This document shows positions 1 through 4,937 of a stretch of DNA of 5,375 bases, piece after piece. The stretch is taken from contig UQLO01000066.1 in assembly GCA_900541865.1 (NCBI GenBank), positions 1 to 5,375 of the forward strand, given 5' to 3'. The translations under genes and the position numbers were made by a program. This stretch comes from an uncultured Porphyromonadaceae bacterium. Its GTDB lineage: Bacteria; Bacteroidota; Bacteroidia; Bacteroidales; Muribaculaceae. The notes under the pieces were generated by a model that had not been told where the DNA came from, made no database searches, and saw only the letters and a list, made by a program, of their open reading frames with translations. How positions within the stretch are numbered: position 1 is the first letter of the stretch; the number at the start of each line of letters is the position of its first letter.

Positions 1-87
1 GCAGTTTTGGCGTTGGTCTAACAGGCCAACCGCTAATCCATGACTTTATCGTCGCCCAGCGATAGCTGAGTAGTTACAAAGACGCAG

Positions 88-114
88 AAAAAGAGGTGCT
101 CTCACGAGTACCTC
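88..114 (-). terminator. Terminator-like hairpin beyond sod
   Basis: Reading the minus strand, a 9-bp stem (114-106 with 101-93) closes a GTGA loop, which has the GNRA pattern, and is followed directly by five T (92-88). This is the layout of an intrinsic terminator for transcripts coming from sod or from the candidate small RNA. One pair is an A-C mismatch on this strand but a G-U pair on the plus strand. On the plus strand the stem is followed by CCCTTTCC, so weak bidirectional activity for a convergent gene to the left is possible. Confidence 0.55.
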
Positions 115-212
115 CCTTTCCATTCATCACATTATGCTATTCGTTACAGTGCTTTGGGGTTCAGCGCCGCGAGGGCGCCGTTAGGGGCGCATAATGCTTT
201 TAGTATACAGAG
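88..212 (-). ncRNA. Candidate structured RNA downstream of sod
   Basis: No open frame is credible here, yet the minus strand folds well. A long-range helix pairs 197-189 with 137-129 (CATTATGC with GCATAATG plus a closing G-U). Inside it a 7-bp hairpin pairs 180-174 with 168-162 around the loop CTCGC. Both helices contain G-U pairs that are intact only on the minus strand, which favours that orientation. A TAACTTTG box (225-218) stands just upstream and a terminator-like hairpin just downstream, predicting a transcript of about 125 nt. It could instead be the structured 3' UTR of sod, or a small RNA processed from it. I do not recognise a known RNA family. Confidence 0.35.
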
Positions 213-217
213 TTTTG

Positions 218-225
218 CAAAGTTA
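218..225 (-). promoter_or_regulatory. Possible -7 box TAACTTTG, minus strand
   Basis: TAACTTTG on the minus strand matches the Bacteroidetes -7 consensus TAnnTTTG exactly and lies just past the sod stop codon. I see no TTTG-like -33 element about 20 nt upstream, within the sod 3' end, so this half-promoter is weakly supported. It would start transcription near 211-214. Confidence 0.3.
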
Positions 226-228
226 ATC

Positions 229-804
229 TCAGTAGCGTGATTCGACTACTTCCCAGTCGACGATGTTCCAGAGTTCGCGCAGAGCGTCGGCGCGCCGATT
301 CTGATAGTCGAGGTAGTATGCGTGCTCCCATACGTCGAAGGTCAGCAGCGGGGTAAGACCCTGGGTAATGGGGTTACCGGCGTTAGAGCCCTGGGTTATG
401 AAAAGCTTGCCGTCCTGATCGCGGCTGAGCCAAACCCAACCGGAGCCGAAGAGTCCGACACCTGCGTCGACGAATGCTTCTTTGAACTTCTCGAAGGAAC
501 CGAAGTCGCGGTCGATGGCTTTTCGGAGGTCACCGCCGGGTTCGCGGCGTCCTTCGGGGGAGAAGGTGAAGAAGTAGAAGATGTGGTTCCAAGCCTGCGA
601 TGCGTTGTTGAAAAGCGCACCCTGAGCATGGGCGATGACATCTTCGAGCTCGCTGTCTTCAAACTCAGTGCCTTTGATGAGGCGGTTGAGGTTGTCGATA
701 TATGCTTTTTCGTGCTTGCCGTAGTGGAAGTGGACGGTTCGAGCGCTGATGGCGGGTTCGAGGGCGTCTTCGGCATATGGCAGTTCGGGCTGTTCGTATT
801 TCAT
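229..804 (-). CDS. sodB: Superoxide dismutase [Fe/Mn]
   Basis: Cytoplasmic enzyme that dismutates superoxide to oxygen and hydrogen peroxide. The 191-residue product is full length for the single-domain Fe/Mn family. It has the N-terminal alpha-hairpin (about 1-85) and the C-terminal alpha/beta domain (about 95-191). Metal ligands are visible as H27 (HFHYGKH), H74 (AWNH), D157 and H161 (DVWEHAYY), with the gateway Tyr at Y35. The active-site Gln sits in the N-terminal domain (Q70 in NNASQ), as in Fe-type enzymes, and T155 occupies the position two before the Asp ligand. From family knowledge, Gly at that site in the cambialistic P. gingivalis enzyme affects metal choice and Thr favours iron, so iron preference is inferred. 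The ATG has no Shine-Dalgarno sequence. No convincing TAnnTTTG promoter was found in the 96 bp upstream. It is divergent from the SDR operon. Confidence 0.96.
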   Translation of the reverse strand: MKYEQPELPYAEDALEPAISARTVHFHYGKHEKAYIDNLNRLIKGTEFEDSELEDVIAHAQGALFNNASQAWNHIFYFFTFSPEGRREPGGDLRKAIDRDFGSFEKFKEAFVDAGVGLFGSGWVWLSRDQDGKLFITQGSNAGNPITQGLTPLLTFDVWEHAYYLDYQNRRADALRELWNIVDWEVVESRY

Positions 805-864
805 AATCGTAGTGATTGTTAATTTTCGAGTTTCTGATTATTAAACGCCCCACAGGGTTAAAGG

Positions 865-896
865 TTCGCCCGAATGAGATAAAATGCGTAACTTTG
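865..896 (+). promoter_or_regulatory. Promoter of the SDR-Smr-EFR1 operon
   Basis: A perfect Bacteroidetes -7 box TAACTTTG (889-896) stands 20 nt downstream of a TTCG (865-868) that can serve as a degenerate TTTG -33 element. Transcription is expected to start within about 4-7 nt of the box, at 900-903, which is on or beside the ATG at 901. The region also holds a weak CCC-CACA-GGG dyad (848-857). Confidence 0.65.
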
Positions 897-900
897 CCGC

Positions 901-1644
901 ATGAAAAAAAGTGAAAACAGAACGGCTCTGGTCACCGGAGCGGCCAATGGCATCGGGCGCGCCTGCGCGGAGCGCTTTTTGGCGGAAGGGTGGAACGTTG
1001 TGAGCGTAGACCTGGCCGGCGTGGATGCGTCCGGTGACCGCGAGATGGTGTTCACGGCAGACGTCGCGGACCGCAGCCGAATGGAGGCCATAGTTGGCGA
1101 GGCCGTCGAGCGCTTCGGCGCCATAGACTGCGTAGTGGCCTGCGCGGGCATACACCGGTCGAACACTATGCTTGAGGTTTCCGACAGTGAGTTGGAGCTG
1201 ATGATCAACACCAATATCTACGGCACTATCCGCACGCTTCAGGCGTCGGTTCCGGCGATGACCCGCGGGGGCAGCATAGTGATTATGGCTTCCGACCAAA
1301 GTACGGTCGGCAAAGCCCACAGTTTTGCCTACGGGCTCACCAAGGGTGCCTTGGGTCAGATGGCCAAGTCGCTTGCCATCGACCTTGCACCGCGTGGCAT
1401 ACGCGTCAACGCCGTGTGCCCCGGCACCATCGACACGCCGCTTATGCGGAGTGCCCTGGCGCGATGTGCGGGCAGCGAGGCCGAGCTTCGCGAGCTGACG
1501 GCCGAAGAGAACGCGCTTTTTCTGCGCGGCAGCGTAGGACGCCCGGCGGAAGTTGCCGCCATGGTCTACTTTCTGGCCTCCGACGAGGCCGGCTTCTGCA
1601 CCGGGGGCCTCTACCCCGTCGACGGGGGCTATACCTGCCGCTGA
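901..1644 (+). CDS. Short-chain dehydrogenase/reductase (SDR)
   Basis: NAD(P)-dependent oxidoreductase with a Rossmann fold, 247 residues, the classical SDR length. Visible motifs are the cofactor loop TGAANGIG (12-19), an acidic D37 at the end of the second beta strand (usually favouring NAD(H)), N105 in the helix-4 motif, catalytic S131, Y144 and K148 (YGLTK), and the PGTIDTP loop (174-180). It ends in the usual PVDGGY tail. The common NNAG motif is replaced by ACAG (80-83). The substrate cannot be read from sequence; FabG-like, sugar-acid or polyol dehydrogenases are all possible. The start at 901 is fixed by the TGxxxGIG motif lying only 12 residues in. It opens a probable operon with the DUF2027-Smr gene 29 nt downstream. 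Confidence 0.93.
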   Translation: MKKSENRTALVTGAANGIGRACAERFLAEGWNVVSVDLAGVDASGDREMVFTADVADRSRMEAIVGEAVERFGAIDCVVACAGIHRSNTMLEVSDSELELMINTNIYGTIRTLQASVPAMTRGGSIVIMASDQSTVGKAHSFAYGLTKGALGQMAKSLAIDLAPRGIRVNAVCPGTIDTPLMRSALARCAGSEAELRELTAEENALFLRGSVGRPAEVAAMVYFLASDEAGFCTGGLYPVDGGYTCR

Positions 1645-1673
1645 ATTAACAACTTAGACAGAAAAACAAGACA

Positions 1674-2786
1674 ATGAAACCAGGAGATACAGTACGCTAC
1701 CTTAACGCCGTTGGCGGCGGACGCGTGGTGCGCATAGAGGGCCAGATGGCCTACGTGGAAGAGGCCGACGGCTTCGAGACGCCCGTTTTGGCCCGTGAGT
1801 GTGTGGTGATTGCCGACGCGGCACCCCGAAGCGCCAAGGGGGCCAATACGGAACCGGCGCCCTCCAAGGCTGCCGACAAATACGAGGCACCTGCGCCGAC
1901 GGCCAAACCGGCGCCTATGCCGGTGATCGAAACGGCCGAGGGCAATACCATCAATGCCGTTCTGGCCTTTGAGCCGCAGAATATCAAGGCGCTGAGCACA
2001 AGCGCCTTCGACGCTTATTTTGTTAACGACTCCAACTACTGGCTCTACGTGACCATAGCCACCCGCGACCGCATGGAGCGCGAGTGGACGCTACGCTACG
2101 ACGGCCTGATCGAGCCCAATATGCAGGAATTTGTGTGGGAGCTTGCCCAGGCCGAGCTGCCTGCCACGGAGCGCCTGTTGGTGCAGGTGAGCGCCTTCAA
2201 GCGAGGCCGCGCCTACGAGGCCAAGGCCCCGGTAAGCGTGGAGCTTAAGCTGGACGGCACCAAATTCGCGCGTCTGCACTGCTTCCGTCCTCACCGCTAC
2301 TTCGACGGGCCGGTTATTGCCTACGACATCGTCAAAGCTGATTCAGCCGCCGTGATGTACCAACCGGATGCAGCCGAAATACACCGGGCCCTCGTGGAGA
2401 AAAAGACGTCGGAACGGGCCAACACGCCCGCGCCGTCGCGCTCGGCGAAGCCGGCCAAAGACGCACTGGTGGTCGACCTCCATGCCTCGGAGCTTCTGGA
2501 CACCACAGCCGGCCTGTCGCCGGCCGACATCCTCAATCTGCAGGTCGACACCTTCCGCAGCGTGATGGACTCGCATCTTCGCAGTGCCGGCCAGAAGATA
2601 GTGTTCATCCACGGCAAGGGCGAGGGCGTGCTCCGGCAGGCCATTATGAAGGAATTGAACCACCGCTACAAGGGGCACGACGTTCAGGACGCCTCCTTCG
2701 CCGAGTATGGCTTCGGTGCCACCCAGGTTACTATACGGCCATCAGCGGCCCTAAACGGCAAAACAGACAAAGCTCGTCGCCGATGA
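1674..2786 (+). CDS. DUF2027 and Smr domain protein
   Basis: A 370-residue protein of the Bacteroidetes DUF2027/Smr family. The N-terminus (1-47) is a small beta-rich, MutS2-like segment beginning MKPGDTVRYL. It is followed by an Ala/Pro/Lys-rich linker (about 48-82), a DUF2027 beta domain (about 90-222), a second low-complexity linker (about 240-263) and a C-terminal Smr domain (about 264-355). The Smr hallmarks are VDLH (267-270) and HGKGEGVLR (313-321). Smr domains are known as nucleases or nucleic-acid binders, for example in MutS2 and ribosome-rescue proteins; the cellular role of this bacteroidal form is not established. No signal peptide, so cytoplasmic. The start has only an A-rich leader and no Shine-Dalgarno sequence. 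The stop overlaps the next start (ATGA), implying translational coupling. Confidence 0.92.
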   Translation: MKPGDTVRYLNAVGGGRVVRIEGQMAYVEEADGFETPVLARECVVIADAAPRSAKGANTEPAPSKAADKYEAPAPTAKPAPMPVIETAEGNTINAVLAFEPQNIKALSTSAFDAYFVNDSNYWLYVTIATRDRMEREWTLRYDGLIEPNMQEFVWELAQAELPATERLLVQVSAFKRGRAYEAKAPVSVELKLDGTKFARLHCFRPHRYFDGPVIAYDIVKADSAAVMYQPDAAEIHRALVEKKTSERANTPAPSRSAKPAKDALVVDLHASELLDTTAGLSPADILNLQVDTFRSVMDSHLRSAGQKIVFIHGKGEGVLRQAIMKELNHRYKGHDVQDASFAEYGFGATQVTIRPSAALNGKTDKARRR

Positions 2787-3529
2787 TAGTCTATTTCAGC
2801 GGCACGGGCAACACACGCTTTGTGGCGCTCCGGCTCGCCGAGCTGCTTGGCGACCGGGCCGTGGCTATGGACGTGGCGGCCGAGACTCCGGCGGTGAATG
2901 AGATCGGCCAGCGGATGGTATGGTGCTTCCCGACCTACAGCTGGGGAGTGCCTCCCGTGGTGGTGGACTATATCAATAAGGTAAAGGCCTCCGGCGCCGA
3001 CGACATAAACCACTATATGGTCACCACCTGCGGCGACGACATAGGGCTGACCGACCGCCAGTGGCGCCGCCTGATTCGGAAACGCGGGTGGAAAGCCGAT
3101 GGGGCATTTGCCGTGATAATGCCAAACACATACGTGCTGATGAAGGGCTTCAACGTCGACCCTCCTGAAGTGGCGGCGGCCAAAGTGTCGGCAGCCCCGG
3201 AGAGGATTGCCGAGATAGCCCGGCGGATAGAGCGCGGCGGCTCCGACCTGCTCGTGCGTGGCGGCTGGGCATGGGTGAAGTCGCGCATCATCTACCCCTG
3301 GTTCTGCCGCTTCGAAATGTCGCCCAAGCCCTTCCACGCCACCGGTGGGTGCACCGGCTGCGGCCTCTGCGCCCGCAGCTGCCCGATGCACAACATCCGC
3401 ATGGACCCCGGCGAACCATGCTGGGGCGACCGCTGCGCGCTGTGCCTGCGCTGCTACCACATCTGCCCCCGGCGAGCCGTTGCCTACGGCAAGGCCACCG
3501 ACGGCAAAGGGCAAAGCCTTCTGAGATGA
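2783..3529 (+). CDS. EFR1-family flavodoxin/ferredoxin fusion
   Basis: Electron-transfer protein of 248 residues joining a flavodoxin-like domain (1 to about 165) to a two-cluster ferredoxin domain (about 185-232). The FMN phosphate loop is SGTGNTR (6-12); further flavin-contact loops are PTYSWGVP (50-57) and TTCGDDIG (81-88). Two [4Fe-4S] motifs are complete: C190, C193, C196 and C200-P, then C218, C221, C224 and C228-P. This architecture matches proteins annotated as EFR1 family ferrodoxin, common in gut anaerobes, whose partners are mostly unknown. No transmembrane segment or signal is seen, so it is cytosolic. The ATG overlaps the upstream stop by 4 nt, and the SGTGN motif six residues in supports this start. 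It could pass electrons to or from the SDR reaction, but that is speculation. No clear terminator follows. Confidence 0.94.
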   Translation: MIVYFSGTGNTRFVALRLAELLGDRAVAMDVAAETPAVNEIGQRMVWCFPTYSWGVPPVVVDYINKVKASGADDINHYMVTTCGDDIGLTDRQWRRLIRKRGWKADGAFAVIMPNTYVLMKGFNVDPPEVAAAKVSAAPERIAEIARRIERGGSDLLVRGGWAWVKSRIIYPWFCRFEMSPKPFHATGGCTGCGLCARSCPMHNIRMDPGEPCWGDRCALCLRCYHICPRRAVAYGKATDGKGQSLLR

Positions 3530-3553
3530 CACAGGCACGCGCAATTATTAAAA

Positions 3554-3587
3554 TTTGTATCAAACCGCTAAATTTCGCTTATATTTG
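3554..3587 (+). promoter_or_regulatory. Upstream tandem promoter of orphan transcript
   Basis: TTTG (3554-3557) lies 22 nt before a perfect TATATTTG -7 box (3580-3587), in very AT-rich DNA after the EFR1 gene. The expected start is near 3591-3594. Nothing convincing is encoded downstream before the terminator at 3797-3824. Confidence 0.5.
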
Positions 3588-3611
3588 TAAGCAAATCTTA
3601 ATTCACGGAAT

Positions 3612-3666
3612 ATGCTAATTGCCTACACAACTGAGTCTTGGGCGCTCAGCGGCCAATAAATTGGCC
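3612..3666 (+). other. Two adjacent hairpins over a 15-codon ORF
   Basis: A hairpin CTGAG/CTCAG (3631-3635 with 3645-3649) is followed one base later by a perfect 6-bp hairpin GGCCAA-TAAA-TTGGCC (3651-3666). An ATG at 3612 opens a 15-codon frame ending at the TAA in the second loop. The stretch is followed by A-rich rather than T-rich DNA, so it is not a terminator on this strand. It lies within the predicted transcript of the promoter at 3554-3587 and may be a leader structure. The short ORF alone is not good evidence of a peptide. Confidence 0.3.
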
Positions 3667-3685
3667 AAAAAGGACATTTCTTGAA

Positions 3686-3716
3686 TTTGCTATTTCAAAA
3701 ATAATTCCGACCTTTG
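3686..3716 (+). promoter_or_regulatory. Promoter of candidate small RNA
   Basis: TTTG (3686-3689) is followed after 19 nt by GACCTTTG (3709-3716), a 7-of-8 match to TAnnTTTG. The expected start is about 3720-3723. Confidence 0.5.
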
Positions 3717-3719
3717 CAG

Positions 3720-3824
3720 TGCATTTGTTTAGATTTTTATAGGAAAGACAAGAACCTTACCAAGACTTAATGTGCACAATTAGCTATTAAACAATTAAAA
3801 CCGCCCCTTAGAGGGCGGTTTTTT
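3720..3824 (+). ncRNA. Candidate small RNA, about 100 nt
   Basis: The stretch runs from a predicted start site to a strong intrinsic terminator and has no credible ORF. GTGCA near the 5' end (3719-3723) can pair with TGCAC (3773-3777), enclosing an A/T-rich interior with little other strong pairing. The 3' end is the terminator stem with a U6 tail. An unpaired body, stable terminator and U tail resemble a trans-acting small RNA, but the function and any homologues are unknown. A longer form of about 230 nt may start from the upstream promoter. It could alternatively be a leader left behind by a lost gene. Confidence 0.45.
3797..3824 (+). terminator. Strong intrinsic terminator
   Basis: AAAACCGCCC pairs with GGGCGGTTTT around the loop CTTAGA (3807-3812), ending in six T (3819-3824). 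The A-tract on the 5' side gives TTTT on the minus strand, so it could work in both directions. Between here and the tRNA promoter I see only a small dyad GGAGG-CGC-CCTCC (3874-3886) and no gene. Confidence 0.9.
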
Positions 3825-3920
3825 AGTTATTGAAGCACCCCTCATAGCCTATGACCCTCGAAGAGCGACATCGGGAGGCGCCCTCCAAGCGTTAAAATAG
3901 TGTTAAAAGACGTGGTGGAC

Positions 3921-3951
3921 TTGCATGGTTCAAACAAAAGCGCTAATTTTG
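3921..3951 (+). promoter_or_regulatory. tRNA-Leu promoter
   Basis: TTG (3921-3923) and a perfect TAATTTTG -7 box (3944-3951) are separated by 20 nt. The expected start near 3955-3958 leaves a leader of about ten bases before the tRNA. Confidence 0.65.
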
Positions 3952-3967
3952 CATCGCATTTGAGAAA

Positions 3968-4051
3968 GCCCAGGTGGCGGAATGGTAGACGCGCTCGTTT
4001 CAGGTGCGAGTGCTGCGAGGCGTGCAGGTTCGAGTCCTGTTCTGGGCACCA
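3968..4051 (+). tRNA. tRNA-Leu (anticodon CAG)
   Basis: A complete class II tRNA, 81 nt plus encoded CCA (4049-4051). The acceptor stem pairs GCCCAGG (3968-3974) with TCTGGGC (4041-4047), and the discriminator is A4048. The D stem GCG/CGC spans 3977-3992. The anticodon stem is 3994-3998 with 4006-4010, and the loop TTCAGGT places CAG at 4001-4003, reading CUG. A long variable arm (about 4011-4023) has a short stem with a GCGA loop. The T arm has the loop TTCGAGT (4029-4035). Leucine identity is supported by the long variable arm, A73 and the anticodon. It appears to be a single-gene unit with its own promoter and terminator. Confidence 0.97.
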
Positions 4052-4058
4052 CAAATCA

Positions 4059-4096
4059 ATCGCAAGTAGTTGTATTTCGACTGCTTGCGATTTTTT
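4059..4096 (+). terminator. Intrinsic terminator after tRNA-Leu
   Basis: ATCGCAAGTAGT (4059-4070) pairs with ACTGCTTGCGAT (4080-4091), a 12-bp stem with one T-G pair and a 9-nt loop. It is followed by T to 4096. It begins 8 nt after the encoded CCA. Confidence 0.92.
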
Positions 4097-4132
4097 GTTT
4101 CTGCAAATTGTCATCAGGGCCTAATCTTTACG

Positions 4133-4181
4133 TTTTTCTTTTTTCTTTTTCGGAATTTTTTTTGATTTTTTCGGTCAAAAA
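4133..4181 (+). other. Phased T/A tracts upstream of promoter
   Basis: Runs of five to eight T, then a run of five A, are centred near 4148, 4160, 4168 and 4179, about one helical turn apart. Two copies of TTTTTCGG (4146-4153 and 4167-4174) are 21 bp apart. Such phasing can bend DNA or act like an UP element just upstream of the promoter at 4182. I see nothing coding here. Confidence 0.35.
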
Positions 4182-4213
4182 TTTGGTTTATAAAATAAAC
4201 CGCATTATCTTTG
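4182..4213 (+). promoter_or_regulatory. Promoter of membrane protein/regulator operon
   Basis: A full match to the Bacteroidetes consensus: TTTG (4182-4185), 20 nt, then TATCTTTG (4206-4213). The expected start is about 4217-4220, giving a 5' leader of about 90 nt before the ATG at 4309. Confidence 0.8.
4185..4201. promoter_or_regulatory. Palindromic operator 1
   Basis: GGTTTAT-AAA-ATAAACC is a perfect 7-bp inverted repeat filling the space between the -33 and -7 boxes and overlapping the last base of the -33 box. A protein bound here would be expected to block RNA polymerase. It shares 14 of 17 bases with the palindrome at 4264-4280. Confidence 0.55.
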
Positions 4214-4219
4214 CAACCG

Positions 4220-4251
4220 AAAAGAGGGCGGAAACGCGCGGCCGCTCTTTT
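4220..4251 (+). other. Hairpin at predicted mRNA 5' end
   Basis: AAAAGAG (4220-4226) pairs with CTCTTTT (4245-4251), and GGC (4227-4229) can extend the stem with GCC (4241-4243), with G4244 bulged. It starts within a few bases of the predicted transcription start. It resembles a weak attenuator, but the T run is mostly inside the stem, so a 5'-stabilising hairpin is equally possible. Confidence 0.4.
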
Positions 4252-4263
4252 TCAGGCGCAAAC

Positions 4264-4280
4264 GGTTTATTATGTAAACC
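4264..4280. promoter_or_regulatory. Palindromic operator 2
   Basis: GGTTTA-TTATG-TAAACC is a perfect 6-bp inverted repeat of the same 17-bp length and outer sequence as operator 1, centred 79 bp downstream in the 5' leader. Two matching dyads around one promoter suggest cooperative binding or looping by a dimeric regulator, plausibly the winged-helix protein of the same operon. Confidence 0.5.
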
Positions 4281-4308
4281 ATTCTACAAACCCTTCAACT
4301 CCACAACT

Positions 4309-4937
4309 ATGGACGAAAAGAGAATCAACGAAAAAGAAAGCATCGAAATCATAACTTCGATGATCGCCCGCACCAAAGAGCGCTATATGCTCGGCGACGG
4401 CAACATCATGCTGATGTGGGGCTACGTCACGCTGTGTGTCAGCTTGCTGATATGGGTTCTGCTGGCAGCACCCACAACAGCGCAGTAAACTGGCTGTGGT
4501 ATCTCATCTGGATAATCGGAGGGATTGCCACTCCGATAATGGCCAAGAAACACGCCGTAAAGAAAGGCGTCAAAACCTACACCGACCGGATAATCTCCCG
4601 CTTGTGGTCCATCGTAGGGTACGCGGCCATCCTGTCTACGATAGGATGTCTGGCTCTGTTCTTTGTGGCGGGAGCGGATGCATGGTCGGCGATGTTCATA
4701 TTTGCCCTCCTCATCGTATCGTTTGCTGAAATGGCAAACGGTATAGTGCTCAACGAGAAGTCGTTAATCGCAGGAGGTGCCGTCGGATTTGCAGCCGGCA
4801 TATTTGTTACCTGCTGCATCGCGGCCCGCGTCGCCCTTATTGCTTCATGGGTAATGCCCATATTCATCCTTGCCTTCGTGTGCATGATGATCATACCGGG
4901 CCACAGAATCAACTATAAAGCCAAACACACGCGATGA
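4309..4937 (+). pseudogene. Frameshifted six-helix membrane protein
   Basis: The first frame (4309-4488, 59 residues, MDEKRINEKESIEIITSMIA...) has a charged helix typical of the start of a Bacteroidetes membrane-protein family. It continues with the first transmembrane segment (about residues 37-53), then stops at 4486. The rest is in the -1 frame, readable from about 4460 to the stop at 4935-4937. It continues in register with NWLWYLIWIIGG and four more strongly hydrophobic segments, ending in a basic tail. Joined near LLAA/THNSAVNW the product is about 208 residues, a normal length for this kind of protein. A one-base loss around 4462-4468 explains the break; no canonical X-XXY-YYZ slippery heptamer is visible. 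It may be a real pseudogene or a sequencing error. Start 4309 fits the promoter leader and lacks a Shine-Dalgarno sequence. The function is unknown; its partner is the overlapping regulator. Confidence 0.75.

Noticed and set aside
16..22. GTCTAAC resembling an integron attC core (RYYYAAC)
   Set aside because: No matching GTTRRRY partner was found at attC spacing, and no integrase or cassette structure is present.
3..65. Open plus-strand frame from the left edge, ending ...TGQPLIHDFIVAQR and stop, as a possible gene 3' end
   Set aside because: Only 20 codons are visible and such a run is common by chance. No family is recognised and no clear plus-strand terminator follows. It could be a real convergent gene but cannot be supported here.
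322..822. Plus-strand 166-residue ORF antisense to sod
   Set aside because: It is a shadow of the clearly conserved superoxide dismutase and has no recognisable domain.
2684..3544. Minus-strand 286-residue ORF opposite the EFR1 gene
   Set aside because: It is long only because of high GC. It is rich in His, Ala and Gly with no domain, while the opposite strand has complete FMN and cysteine motifs.
3696..3703. TATTTTTG on the minus strand as a possible -7 box
   Set aside because: There is no -33 element at the right distance, the region is very AT-rich, and no minus-strand gene lies downstream.
3842..4114. Minus-strand 90-residue ORF containing CPEQDSNLHASQHSHLKRARLPFRH
   Set aside because: It is antisense to the tRNA-Leu gene; this is a well-known spurious translation of tRNA complements.
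3982..4308. Upstream extension of the membrane protein frame into the tRNA
   Set aside because: It runs through the tRNA, its terminator and the promoter. The ATG at 4309 follows the promoter and begins the family-like N-terminus.
4456..4488. Programmed -1 ribosomal frameshifting as the explanation for the split membrane gene
   Set aside because: No X-XXY-YYZ slippery heptamer is seen in the zero frame between the first helix and the stop, so a base loss or sequencing error is the simpler reading.
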